Of a stretch of DNA of 46,697 nucleotides, positions 31,799 through 39,023 are shown piece by piece. How positions within the stretch are numbered: the stretch's first letter is position 1; every line of letters begins with the position of its first letter. The translations under genes and the position numbers were made by a program. The notes below the pieces were generated by a model. It worked only from the letters and a program-made list of their open reading frames with translations, was not told the DNA's origin and searched no databases. Source of the DNA: Actinomadura montaniterrae (lineage in GTDB: Bacteria; Actinomycetota; Actinomycetes; Streptosporangiales; Streptosporangiaceae); the NCBI RefSeq assembly GCF_008923365.1, contig NZ_WBMR01000063.1:1-46697 (forward strand), written 5' to 3'.

Positions 31799-32965
31799 TC
31801 AGTTCACCGGAGGCTGCCAGTTCGGGTCGGTGATGTCCTTCGGGAGGAGGCTGTCCCGGGGAGCGTTCGTCCATTCGGCGGTCTTGACGATCTCGAAGAA
31901 CTGGCGGGTGCCAGGGCGCAGGCCGGCGTTCTTGGGGCCGGGGGTCACGACGATGCCCTGGCTGGCGGTGAGGCGTCCGGTCTCGGGGTCGATGAGCAAC
32001 TGCCACTCGATGGTGCCGTAGTCGCGGGTGGTCTGCCTCATCGCGACGCCCCGGCCCGGGTGCCCGGCGGCGTCGGTAGCGTTGATCATCCTGACGTCGC
32101 GGAGACCGGCGAGCATCCGGTAGGTCGCGATCCGGACCCGGTCGGTGACGACGCGGTCGACCAGCAGGATGGGGGCGGCCGTGAACAGGTAGAGGTCCGG
32201 GTTCCGCAGCCGCTGGTGGTCGAACTTGGTCGCGTAGTTCAGGATCCACGCCCGCAGCTCGGACGGGTTCGCGGGGAGCCGGCGCTCGTCCTGGACGCCG
32301 AAGTCGAGCTCGGCGCCCTCCTGCTTGAACGGGCCGCGTTCCTCGTCGGGGCCGGTGAGGTGGAGGTCTAGAGCGCTGGGACGCAGGTCCGCCCCCCAGG
32401 CCTTCGCGTCGGCGGGCGTCGCGGGGCGGACGTCGACGTCCGGTCCGTCCCACTGCGTTCCGGTCAATGGTCCCTTATCGCGGGGGAGCGTGCCGAAGTC
32501 TTTCGGCGTCTTGGCGGCCAGGCTGTAGGTGTCCCGAGTGAGCTGCAGTGTGTAGTGGACGCCGGGGTGGTAGGGGGACGACGCCACGACGGTTTCGCCG
32601 ACGACGCGGTGGACGCGCCAGAACCGTCCGTCCGACGCGTGCTGCGTCTTCGCGTCCGCGGCGGCGAGCAGGAACGTGGACGCGGGGCCGCTCTGGTTGG
32701 CCAGCGGTTCCGGGTGGTAGAGCGGCCGCGTCTCCCACCGGTAGGCCGTCCACGAGACACCGGCGAGGACGCAGGCGGTAGCCGCGGCGACGAGCATTAT
32801 CGCCCGCTTGGATCGGGGGAGCGGTGCGACGCGGCGGCCCCGGGCGGGCGTCCCGGCGGCTGCGGTGGCTTCGGTCAGGAGGCGGCGGCGGGCCGACCGC
32901 GTGGTCTCGGGGGACGGGGGGCGTTCGGCGGTGTGCATGCGGCTGATGAGGGTCAGGTCATCCAC
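31799..32965 (-). CDS. CU044_5270 family membrane protein
   Basis: A 388-aa protein: a short cytoplasmic N-terminus beginning MDDLTLISRMHTAERPPSP, one membrane segment (about residues 54-72, AIMLVAAATACVLAGVSW) and a large extracytoplasmic domain. This layout and the sequence style (WRVHRVVGE, RMLAGLRDVRMIN, TASQGIVVTPGPKNAGL) match the CU044_5270 family. Members are nearly always encoded right after an ECF sigma gene, as here with an 8-nt overlap, and may act as membrane-bound anti-sigma or sensor partners. No zinc anti-sigma motif is visible in the cytoplasmic part. Confidence 0.85.
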   Translation of the reverse strand: MDDLTLISRMHTAERPPSPETTRSARRRLLTEATAAAGTPARGRRVAPLPRSKRAIMLVAAATACVLAGVSWTAYRWETRPLYHPEPLANQSGPASTFLLAAADAKTQHASDGRFWRVHRVVGETVVASSPYHPGVHYTLQLTRDTYSLAAKTPKDFGTLPRDKGPLTGTQWDGPDVDVRPATPADAKAWGADLRPSALDLHLTGPDEERGPFKQEGAELDFGVQDERRLPANPSELRAWILNYATKFDHQRLRNPDLYLFTAAPILLVDRVVTDRVRIATYRMLAGLRDVRMINATDAAGHPGRGVAMRQTTRDYGTIEWQLLIDPETGRLTASQGIVVTPGPKNAGLRPGTRQFFEIVKTAEWTNAPRDSLLPKDITDPNWQPPVN

Positions 32966-33539
32966 GGTCGTCGTCCTCCTCGTCGTGTCCCGAGGCGCGC
33001 AGTGCGGCGCGGACCTGCTTGCGGGCGCGGCTCAGCCGCGAGCAGACGGTGCCGTAGGCGATTCCGAGGGCTTCGGCGACCTCCGGGTAGCTGAGTTCGG
33101 CGAGCGCCACGAGGAGCAGGACGTCGCGGTCGCCGTGCCGCAGCCGTGCGAGGGCGGGGCTCAGGCCGAAGCTCGCGGCGTCCACCGCCGAGGTCACGCT
33201 GCTCTCGTGGCTCTCGACGACGCCGGTGGTGTGCATCCGGGCCATCGCCTTGTAGCGGCGCAGCTCGTCGCGGCGGTGGCGGCTGATCAGCCGGGTCGCG
33301 ATGCCGTACAGCCAAGGCCGCGCCGAGGCGTGCGCGGTGTCGAAGACGGCGCGGCGGCGGAAGGCGATCAGGAACGTCTCGGCCGCGATGTCGTCGGCGG
33401 CGTCCGCGCCGAGCCGCCGGTCTACGTAGCGGTGGATGTCGGTGTAGTGCCGGTCGAAGAGGTCGGCGAACCGTTCGGGGTCGCGCTGCGCGGCGGTGAT
33501 GATGTCGGCGTCCGACGGCTCCGCCGATCCGCACGTCAC
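32958..33539 (-). CDS. ECF-type RNA polymerase sigma factor
   Basis: A 193-aa sigma-70 family protein. Region 2 contains FADLFDRHYTDIHRYVDRRL and ADDIAAETFLIAFRRR; region 4 contains LRHGDRDVLLLVALAELSYP and VAEALGIAYGTVCSRLSRAR. GTG at 33539 is chosen because the protein then begins with the usual SDADIITAAQRDPERF segment. An alternative GTG at 33605 adds 22 unconserved residues. An 11-codon reading frame with a good ribosome binding site ends in GTGA at this start. The overlapping downstream CU044_5270 gene is the presumed partner. Confidence 0.9.
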   Translation of the reverse strand: MTCGSAEPSDADIITAAQRDPERFADLFDRHYTDIHRYVDRRLGADAADDIAAETFLIAFRRRAVFDTAHASARPWLYGIATRLISRHRRDELRRYKAMARMHTTGVVESHESSVTSAVDAASFGLSPALARLRHGDRDVLLLVALAELSYPEVAEALGIAYGTVCSRLSRARKQVRAALRASGHDEEDDDRG

Positions 33540-33571
33540 GGCTCGTCCCGTGGCGCTGGGCGAAGGGTCAT
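33536..33571 (-). CDS. Possible 11-residue leader peptide upstream of the ECF sigma gene
   Basis: ATG at 33571 is preceded by AGAAGG at good spacing, while the sigma GTG has only a weak site. The frame reads MTLRPAPRDEP and stops at TGA 33538-33536, overlapping the sigma GTG as GTGA. It would couple sigma translation to leader translation. Too short to be judged by composition. Confidence 0.3.
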   Translation of the reverse strand: MTLRPAPRDEP

Positions 33572-33622
33572 GCGGGACCCTTCTGGAAGCGTGGAGGGGG
33601 GTCACGTCCTTGATTGCCCGGA

Positions 33623-33653
33623 ACCGTCCGACCCCTTCTCCGGGCCGGACGGT
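33623..33653 (-). terminator. Hairpin downstream of the GNAT gene at 33658
   Basis: ACCGTCCG (33623-33630) and CGGACGGT (33646-33653) are perfect 8-nt arms with a 15-nt loop, starting 4 nt past the stop codon of the minus-strand GNAT gene and upstream of the sigma operon. Probable terminator separating the two units. Confidence 0.6.
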
Positions 33654-33657
33654 CGGA

Positions 33658-34539
33658 TCATAGGTAGTGGCCGCTCGCCAGGTAGGGGGCGGGGGCGGGC
33701 ATGCCGCGGACGGCGATGTAGCCCTCCTGGCCGATGTCGAGGCGGGCGGCGAGACCGACGTCCACCGCCCAGTGGTTGTCGGTGGTGATGCAGTTGACGA
33801 GGGTGTTCCCGCGCGCGCTGGCGAGCGCCTCCCACAGCAGGGTCTCGGCGGTTTCGGGACGGTCGGCGGCGAGCAGCGCGGGACGTCCAGCGGTCTCGTC
33901 GATGTAGACGTAACCGCGCCGGTCAGGCGCGTCGGAGACGACCAGCCGGAGCGTCTCCAGCATGTGGACGTGATCGGGGCCGTGGCCCGCGCCGCGGACG
34001 GCGGTGTCCAGTTCGTCCATCCATTCGAGGTCGTCGGCGCGCCCCTCCCGCAGGCCGTGCACGGCGGGCAGCGTGGACCGGTCGACGGTGCCGACCATCC
34101 GCATCTGCGGGTGCAGGGTGAAGCCCGCCAGCCGGTAGCGGCGCGTCGCGGCGGGATGCACCGTCGAGGAGAACAGGCCCGGGCGGTCGCCGGCGTGGAC
34201 GAGGACGGCGTCCATCAAGCGCTTGCCGATGCCCTTGCCCTGCCGGCCGGGCAGGACGCCGTAGGTCGCCAGGTACCAGAGCCGTTCGCGGTTCTGGGAG
34301 ATGGCGAAGCCCACGACGTCCCGGCCGTCTTCGGCGATCCAGCAGCCGTCCGGATCGATGGACAGGAAGTGGTCCAGGCGGTCGATAAGGCGGCGGGACT
34401 GCTCTTCGGTCGGCGGTTCGGGTTCCGGTTCGCTCGCTCGCCGGCTGAGCCGGTCGCCTTCGAGGAACGTCACCGCCGCCGCGCGCTCCGTCGCGGCGAG
34501 GTCGTCCCGCGCCATGCGCCTGATGCGTACCGAGTCCAT
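33658..34539 (-). CDS. GNAT family N-acetyltransferase
   Basis: A 293-aa protein with one clear GNAT domain in the first half: VRIRRMARDDLAATERAAAV, CWIAEDGRDVVGFAIS, then YLATYGVLPGRQGKGIGKRL (acetyl-CoA pyrophosphate loop Q/RxxGxG/A) and the motif-B-like YRLAGFTLHPQMRMVG. The second half (about 165-293) looks like a degenerate second GNAT-like or SCP2-like lobe (VVSDAPDRRGYVYIDET, VNCITTDNHWAVDVGLAARL), as in tandem-domain acetyltransferases. ATG at 34539 has no strong ribosome binding site. Substrate unknown. Confidence 0.85.
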   Translation of the reverse strand: MDSVRIRRMARDDLAATERAAAVTFLEGDRLSRRASEPEPEPPTEEQSRRLIDRLDHFLSIDPDGCWIAEDGRDVVGFAISQNRERLWYLATYGVLPGRQGKGIGKRLMDAVLVHAGDRPGLFSSTVHPAATRRYRLAGFTLHPQMRMVGTVDRSTLPAVHGLREGRADDLEWMDELDTAVRGAGHGPDHVHMLETLRLVVSDAPDRRGYVYIDETAGRPALLAADRPETAETLLWEALASARGNTLVNCITTDNHWAVDVGLAARLDIGQEGYIAVRGMPAPAPYLASGHYL

Positions 34540-34597
34540 GCACGCATGATCACGCGATGGGCGCGGGGCGCGCACCTGAATTATCCGGGGACGGCGC

Positions 34598-35212
34598 TCA
34601 CCAGCGGTCGTGGTGGACGGCGGCGTCCAGCGGGCGGCGGTGGCGCCAGCCGTGGCGTTCGAGGTCAGGGACGGTCTCCAGGTGCGTGACGGGCCCGACG
34701 CACAGCCACGCCACCGGCCGGATGCCCTCCGGTATGCCGAGGAGGTCGCGCAGGTGCGGCTCCCGGTAGAACGACACCCAGCCGACGCCGAGCCCCTCCG
34801 CCGTCGCGGCCAGCCAGAGGTTCTGGACGGCCAGGCAGACCGAGTACAGGCCCGCGTCGGCGATCGCGTGCCGGCCGAGGACGGCCGGTCCGCCGCGCTT
34901 GGCGTCGTAGGTGACCACGATCGAGAGGCTCGACTCCACGACCCCGTCGATCTTGATGCGGGCGAAGCGGGCCGCGGCGTCGCCGGTGAGGGTCGCGGCA
35001 AACGCGTCGCGCTCGGCACGGACGTGGTCGTGGAACGCGCGGCGGACGTCCGGGTCGCGGACCAGGACGAAGTCCCAGGGCTGGGAGAGGCCGACGCTCG
35101 GCGCCGCGTGCGCGGCGGTGAGGATCCGGTCGAGGACGCCGTCCGGGATCGGCGCGCCGGTGAACTCGGCGCGCACGTCGCGGCGGCGGTGGATGACGTC
35201 GTAGAGGTTCAT
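34598..35212 (-). CDS. bluB: 5,6-dimethylbenzimidazole synthase (BluB)
   Basis: A 204-aa nitroreductase-fold enzyme that cleaves FMNH2 with O2 to form DMB, the lower ligand of cobalamin. BluB signatures are IHRRRDVRAEFTGAPIPDGV, LTAAHAAPSVGLSQPWDFVL, IVVTYDAKRGGPAVLGRH, DAGLYSVCLAVQNLWLAATA, EGLGVGWVSFY and the end LERHGWRHRRPLDAAVHHDRW. GGGAG eight nt upstream supports the ATG at 35212. A cobalamin riboswitch lies directly upstream and explains its regulation. No other B12-synthesis gene is in the window, so it is a separately controlled lower-ligand gene. Confidence 0.93.
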   Translation of the reverse strand: MNLYDVIHRRRDVRAEFTGAPIPDGVLDRILTAAHAAPSVGLSQPWDFVLVRDPDVRRAFHDHVRAERDAFAATLTGDAAARFARIKIDGVVESSLSIVVTYDAKRGGPAVLGRHAIADAGLYSVCLAVQNLWLAATAEGLGVGWVSFYREPHLRDLLGIPEGIRPVAWLCVGPVTHLETVPDLERHGWRHRRPLDAAVHHDRW

Positions 35213-35234
35213 GGGCAGGCTCCCGCTGCGGTCG

Positions 35235-35254
35235 GGCCGCCCGGTAGGGCGGCC
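35235..35254 (-). promoter_or_regulatory. Expression-platform hairpin between cobalamin aptamer and bluB
   Basis: GGCCGCCC and GGGCGGCC form a perfect 8-bp stem with a 4-nt loop (UACC in the transcript), between the aptamer and the ribosome binding site GGGAG at 35220-35224. GCTCC just after the aptamer can pair with GGAGC at the ribosome binding site, which suggests control at translation initiation. Confidence 0.6.
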
Positions 35255-35260
35255 GTCGGA

Positions 35261-35425
35261 GCGAGGCCGGTCTTCGGACTCCCGGATCGTCGCCTCACCG
35301 CCCGCCTTCCCGGCCTTCCGGCCAGTGGCCGCGCTCGCGCGCATGGGCGGCGGCTCCCCGGTCACCGCGGCGGGCCCGTGCCGGATTCGCACCGGCTTCC
35401 CGATTCTCCCCGAGGGGCACCTCGC
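35261..35425 (-). promoter_or_regulatory. Cobalamin (B12) riboswitch
   Basis: On the minus strand the element runs from GCGAGGTGCC (35425) to GGCCTCGC (35261), whose ends pair as P1 (GCGAGG with CCTCGC). Core segments are present: GGGAAGCCGGTGCGAATCCG with GCACGGGCCCGCCGCGGTGA (the conserved GGGAA, GGTG and CCGC/GTGA motifs), CCACTGG, GGGAAGGCGGGCGGTGAGGC and the B12 box GAGTCCGAAGACCGG at 35282-35268. About 165 nt, in front of bluB. An Rfam RF00174 search should confirm it. Confidence 0.9.
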
Positions 35426-35483
35426 GTCAGTTCACGCCGTCCGCGATCGTAGCGGTGCCCTCGTCCGGGGCGGGGGGAGGGGG

Positions 35484-35903
35484 TCAGCGGCGCTGGAACC
35501 CGTCCTTGGTGCGCAGGCCGTAGCCGAGGGCGCGGTCGAACGAGATGTGCGCCAGCCAGCCGCAGAGCCCGGCGAAGATCGGCGCCCACGTGATCGGGGC
35601 GACGGTGTAGAGCGCGATGAGCGCGAGCGGGACCAGCGCGCGGTGCGCGGCGTTGTAATACGGGACGGCACGCGCCGGCAGCTGCCCGCGCTCGACGGTG
35701 TGCGCGTCGCGCATCCCCGCCAGGAAGGTGAGGTCGGGTGCGATGAAGAACGCGACGGCCAGGAGCGCCGCGAGCCAGCCGTGGTTGACGCCTTCAAGGA
35801 CGGCGAAAGCAGTCCAGAACAACGCGTTCGCGCCCCACGCGCCGCGCCGGACGGCGACGGGGACGAGGTGCTTGCGGACGGCGTGCGCGGTGACGGTGCT
35901 CAT
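35484..35903 (-). CDS. DUF4260 family membrane protein
   Basis: A 139-aa protein with about four hydrophobic segments. The DUF4260 pattern is seen in IAPDLTFLAGMRDAHT, ARAVPYYNAAHRALVPLALI and the C-terminal WLAHISFDRALGYGLRTKDG. The family is an uncharacterised membrane family often placed beside TetR repressors. The ATG at 35903 has AGGAGG upstream, and the gene has one of the best promoters in the window (35915-35963), which suggests tight repression by an inducible regulator. Confidence 0.85.
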   Translation of the reverse strand: MSTVTAHAVRKHLVPVAVRRGAWGANALFWTAFAVLEGVNHGWLAALLAVAFFIAPDLTFLAGMRDAHTVERGQLPARAVPYYNAAHRALVPLALIALYTVAPITWAPIFAGLCGWLAHISFDRALGYGLRTKDGFQRR

Positions 35904-35914
35904 GACCTACCTCC

Positions 35915-35963
35915 TGGCTAATGGCATTAGCCACAATCTAAAGCTAATGTCATTAGCTGTCAA
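35915..35963 (-). promoter_or_regulatory. Near-consensus sigma-70 promoter with twin palindromic operators for the DUF4260 gene
   Basis: On the minus strand TTGACA (35963-35958), a 17-nt spacer and TAGATT (35940-35935). Palindrome 1, AGCTAATG-T-CATTAGCT (35942-35958), fills the spacer. Palindrome 2, TGGCTAATG-G-CATTAGCCA (35915-35933), covers the start site down to the ribosome binding site AGGAGG. Both share GCTAATGnCATTAGC with centres 26 bp apart, the arrangement of a TetR/MarR operator pair. No TetR gene is adjacent. Confidence 0.85.
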
Positions 35964-35985
35964 GCTCATGAGGAGAACCAGGCGG

Positions 35986-36555
35986 TCAGAGGAAGAGGCC
36001 TGCTAGGCGGGGGAGGTGCAGGCGGGTTGCGGCGTCGTCCTCGACGTCCCAGCCGTCGCCCACGGGATGCTCGGGGCGCTGCATCGCGCGCACGGCCGAC
36101 TCCATTGCCGCGTCGAACGACTCGGTCTCTCCTATGGTGCGCTTGTAGGCGTTGCGGGCCGCGTAGTGCAGGCCTTCCGCGCCGATCCAGCCCTCGTCCT
36201 CCTGGCCCATCCGCACGATGGTCGGGACGTCGGCCAGGGTGTCGGGGTCGTCGACGGCCCGGGTGAACACGTCGCGTCCCAGCAGGGCGAGACCGGCGCG
36301 GAAGTCCATGAAGCCGTCGTCGCCGCAGCCGCCTTCGATGAGGTAGGCGGCGTTCCAGAGCGGCCGCCGGTACGCCGAGTCGAGGACGCGGGTCAGCATG
36401 GCGTCGAACGCGACGATGCCGGGGCCGTCCAGGGCGAGGAGTCGGTCGGTCACCAGGTCGACCAGCGGGTCGTCGGGGGAGTCGCGGTCGTCGGCGTGCT
36501 CACCGGCCGCGGCCCGCGCGTCCTCGATCAGATCCCACCAGGCCTGCTCGTCCAT
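35986..36555 (-). CDS. DUF4240 domain protein
   Basis: A 189-aa protein with the DUF4240 layout: MDEQAWWDLIEDARA at the start, VTDRLLALDGPGIVAFDAML, YRRPLWNAAYLIEGGCGDDG followed by FMDFRAGLALLGRDVFTRAV and DDPDTLADVP. Cytosolic, function unknown in the family; sometimes found with polymorphic-toxin or WGR/immunity-like proteins. GGGAGG supports the ATG at 36555. The DUF4260 promoter lies just beyond its stop codon. Confidence 0.85.
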   Translation of the reverse strand: MDEQAWWDLIEDARAAAGEHADDRDSPDDPLVDLVTDRLLALDGPGIVAFDAMLTRVLDSAYRRPLWNAAYLIEGGCGDDGFMDFRAGLALLGRDVFTRAVDDPDTLADVPTIVRMGQEDEGWIGAEGLHYAARNAYKRTIGETESFDAAMESAVRAMQRPEHPVGDGWDVEDDAATRLHLPRLAGLFL

Positions 36556-36617
36556 GCGTCCTCCCGCACCTCGGCTTCGTCCGCCGACCAATGTGGCGCA
36601 CGGGTCGGACAAACCGG

Positions 36618-37277
36618 TTAGACGGGATGGGCCGTGAACCAGGCGCCGTCGTCGTCCAGGAAGTGACCGAGGCGCAGCCCCGCCGCCTCCAGCACCGCGG
36701 GCAGGTCCTCGTCGCCGAGGCGCCGGGTCGTGAACGTGTGCGTCCAGCGGTGCTCGCCGATCCGGTATTCGAGGGTCGCGACGACGGTCCCGGGCTCGGG
36801 GCGGTCGACGCGCGCGATCCGGTACAGGACGCCGTCGCGCGCCCACTCCTGCGGGGCGTCGTCGCGCCAGAAGGCGTCGGTGTCGCGCTGGATCACCACG
36901 ACGCCGTCCGGCCGGACGTGGCGCCGGCAGGCCGCCAGGAGCGCGTCCCGGTCACCGTAGTTGACCAGGTACGACATCAGCAGCACGCAGCCGAACCGGT
37001 CGGGCAGGTCGAGGTCCTGGATCGGCGAGCGGACCGTCCGCGCGCCCTCGATCCGGGCGAGCATCGCGGCGGAGTCGTCCACCGCCGTCACCGGATGGCC
37101 GAACTCGATCAGCGGACGGGTGACCCGCCCGGCGCCCGCGCCCAGCTCCAGGATCGGCGTGCCGGCCGGGATCGTCGTGTGGACGAGCGCGGCGCTCGCC
37201 ACGTCCGGCGGGAGCGCGGCGTAGAACTCGACCGCCGACCCGTCGCGCGCGATCTCCCCGGGCCCCGTTCCCGCCAT
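36618..37277 (-). CDS. Class I SAM-dependent methyltransferase
   Basis: A 219-aa Rossmann methyltransferase. Motif I is ILELGAGAGRVTRPLIEFGH, motif II VTAVDDSAAMLARI, then IQDLDLPDRFGCVLLMSYLV and the later VRPDGVVVIQRDTDAF. The C-terminal half has an all-beta insertion (ATLEYRIGEHRWTHTFTTRR) like small-molecule methyltransferases. GGGGAGG at good spacing supports the ATG at 37277. It is divergent from the MarR gene, which may regulate it. Substrate unknown. Confidence 0.9.
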   Translation of the reverse strand: MAGTGPGEIARDGSAVEFYAALPPDVASAALVHTTIPAGTPILELGAGAGRVTRPLIEFGHPVTAVDDSAAMLARIEGARTVRSPIQDLDLPDRFGCVLLMSYLVNYGDRDALLAACRRHVRPDGVVVIQRDTDAFWRDDAPQEWARDGVLYRIARVDRPEPGTVVATLEYRIGEHRWTHTFTTRRLGDEDLPAVLEAAGLRLGHFLDDDGAWFTAHPV

Positions 37278-37343
37278 GGCGTCGCCTCCCCGTCTTGATC
37301 ACCATGCTCGGCGCGCGCCCCGGCCGCCGTCAACCCGCGCATT

Positions 37344-37385
37344 GGACAGGTTGAACTGGACAGTTTGAACTGAATAAATTACACT
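37344..37385 (+). promoter_or_regulatory. Tandem 14-bp repeats and promoter of the MarR gene
   Basis: GGACAGGTTGAACT (37344-37357) and GGACAGTTTGAACT (37358-37371) are adjacent direct repeats. They overlap two possible promoters: TTGAAC (37351-37356) with TAAATT (37375-37380), or TGGACA (37357-37362) with TACACT (37380-37385) at 17 nt. Candidate autoregulatory sites for the MarR protein encoded 7 nt downstream. Confidence 0.5.
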
Positions 37386-37391
37386 GGGGTC

Positions 37392-37838
37392 ATGAGCGAC
37401 AGCGTCGAGGCCATCTCCCCGTCGGCCGCCCGCGCCGCCCGCGAGGTGCGGGTCGTGTTCAGCCGGCTGCGCCGCAGGCTGCGCGAGATCGGCGGAGCCC
37501 ACGATCTCACGCCGTCGCAGACGGCGGTGCTGAGCCGGCTGCTCAAGGACGGGGCCGCCACCGCGAGCGGGCTGGCCGCGGCCGAGGGCGTCCGCCCGCA
37601 GTCGATGGCCGCCACGCTCGCCGTGCTGGAGGAGCGCGGCCTGATCCGCCGCGACCCCGACCCGCAGGACGGCCGCCGCCAGCTCGTCACGCCGAGCGAC
37701 GCCGGACGCGAGTGGGTCGAGGGCTCCCGGCAGGCCCGCGACGAATGGCTGAGCCGCGCCCTCCAGGACCGCTGCACCGAAGAGGAGCGCGAGACGGTCC
37801 TGAGGGCCTTCGCCGTCCTCGACCGCATCGTCCAGTGA
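37392..37838 (+). CDS. MarR family transcriptional regulator
   Basis: A 148-aa winged-helix protein: VVFSRLRRRLREIGGAHDLT, SQTAVLSRLLKDGAATASGL, the recognition helix GVRPQSMAATLAVLEERGLI and wing RDPDPQDGRRQLVTPSDAG. The very short leader (TACACT to ATG) suggests a near-leaderless transcript. It is divergent from the methyltransferase gene and probably regulates it and itself. A perfect 26-bp palindrome follows as terminator. Confidence 0.92.
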   Translation: MSDSVEAISPSAARAAREVRVVFSRLRRRLREIGGAHDLTPSQTAVLSRLLKDGAATASGLAAAEGVRPQSMAATLAVLEERGLIRRDPDPQDGRRQLVTPSDAGREWVEGSRQARDEWLSRALQDRCTEEERETVLRAFAVLDRIVQ

Positions 37839-37841
37839 ACG

Positions 37842-37867
37842 GGAGAGGGGGCGCGCGCCCCCTCTCC
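37842..37867. terminator. Perfect 26-bp palindrome, bidirectional terminator
   Basis: GGAGAGGGGG, CGCGCG, CCCCCTCTCC form an unbroken palindrome between the convergent MarR and acyl-CoA dehydrogenase genes, 3 nt past the MarR stop and 4 nt before the other stop. Confidence 0.85.
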
Positions 37868-37871
37868 GCCG

Positions 37872-39023
37872 TCAGGACGGGGGCAGGCCGAGGGCGCGGG
37901 CGATCAGCATCCGCTGCACCTCGGACGTTCCCTCGCCGACCTCCAGGATCTTCGCGTCCCGGTAGAAGCGGCCGACCGCGTACTCGTTCATGAAGCCGTA
38001 CCCGCCGAAGACCTGCGTGGCGTCGCGGGCGTTGTCCATCGCCGCGTTCGACGCGACGAGCTTGGCGATCGCCGCCTCCTTCTTGAACGGCTCCCCGGCC
38101 AGCATCTTCGCCGCCGCCGCGTAGTACGCGAGGCGGGCCGTGTGCGCGCGGACCTCCATGTCGGCGATCTTGAACTGCATCGCCTGGTAGCGGCCGATCT
38201 CCTTGCCGAACGCCTGCCGCTCGCCCGCGTAGCGCAGGCACTCGTCCACGCAGCCCTGCGCCAGCCCGACCGACAGCGCGGCGATCGCGATCCGGCCCTC
38301 GTCCAGGATCCGCAGGAACTGCGCGTAGCCCCGGCCGCGCTCGCCGACGAGGTTCTCCGCCGGGACCCGGACGTCGTCGAACGACAGCTCGCGGGTGTCC
38401 GACGACGACCAGCCGACCTTGGAGTACTTGCGGCCGACGGTGAAGCCGGGCGTGCCGCTCGGCACGATGATCGTGGAGATCTCGCCGTCGCCGGTGAACG
38501 CGGTGACGGTCACGAACGCGGTGATGTCGGTGCCGGAGTTGGTGATGAACGCCTTCGACCCGTTGATCACCCAGGAGTCGCCGTCCAGCCGGGCCGTCGT
38601 GCGCATCCCGCCGGGGACGTCCGAGCCGCCGCCCGGCTCCGTCAGCCCGAACCCGGCGAGCTTCTCACCGGACGTCAGCATCGGCAGCCAGCGGGCCTTC
38701 TGCTCGTCCGACCCGAACCGGTAGATCGGCATCGCGCCGAGCGAGACGCCCGCCTCCAGCGTGATCGCCACCGACGAGTCGACCCGGGCCAGCTCCTCCA
38801 GCGCCAGGCAGAGCGCGAAGTAGTCGCCGCCCATCCCGCCGTGCTCCTCGGGGAACGGCAGGCCGAACAGCCCCATCTTCCCCATCGCCGCGACGATCTC
38901 GTACGGGAACTCGCCGCGCTCGTACAGGTCCCCGATCACCGGGGCGACGGTCTCGCGCGCGAACCGCTCGACGGTGCGCCGCAGCTCCTCCTGCTCGTCG
39001 GTGAGCTTGAAGTCGATCATCAT
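37872..39023 (-). CDS. Acyl-CoA dehydrogenase (branched-chain / leucine pathway)
   Basis: A 383-aa flavoenzyme of normal length. FAD/substrate motifs are LAGFGLTEPGGGSDV and FITNSGTDITAFVTVT; the C-terminal signatures are RQAFGKEIGRYQAMQFKIAD and DATQVFGGYGF. The catalytic base is Glu364 in EVGEGTSEVQRM, the canonical MCAD/SCAD position; classical isovaleryl-CoA dehydrogenases have a small residue there and a different Glu. The substrate may therefore be a 2-methyl or general branched acyl-CoA rather than strictly isovaleryl-CoA. ATG 39023 overlaps the lyase stop in ATGA; ATG 39020 has better spacing to GGAG. Last gene of the carboxylase operon, ending at a perfect palindrome. Confidence 0.93.
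   Translation of the reverse strand: MMIDFKLTDEQEELRRTVERFARETVAPVIGDLYERGEFPYEIVAAMGKMGLFGLPFPEEHGGMGGDYFALCLALEELARVDSSVAITLEAGVSLGAMPIYRFGSDEQKARWLPMLTSGEKLAGFGLTEPGGGSDVPGGMRTTARLDGDSWVINGSKAFITNSGTDITAFVTVTAFTGDGEISTIIVPSGTPGFTVGRKYSKVGWSSSDTRELSFDDVRVPAENLVGERGRGYAQFLRILDEGRIAIAALSVGLAQGCVDECLRYAGERQAFGKEIGRYQAMQFKIADMEVRAHTARLAYYAAAAKMLAGEPFKKEAAIAKLVASNAAMDNARDATQVFGGYGFMNEYAVGRFYRDAKILEVGEGTSEVQRMLIARALGLPPS

Noticed and set aside
34598..35392. Longer start for bluB (264 aa)
   Set aside because: The extension translates the cobalamin riboswitch; BluB similarity begins at 35212 next to a proper ribosome binding site.
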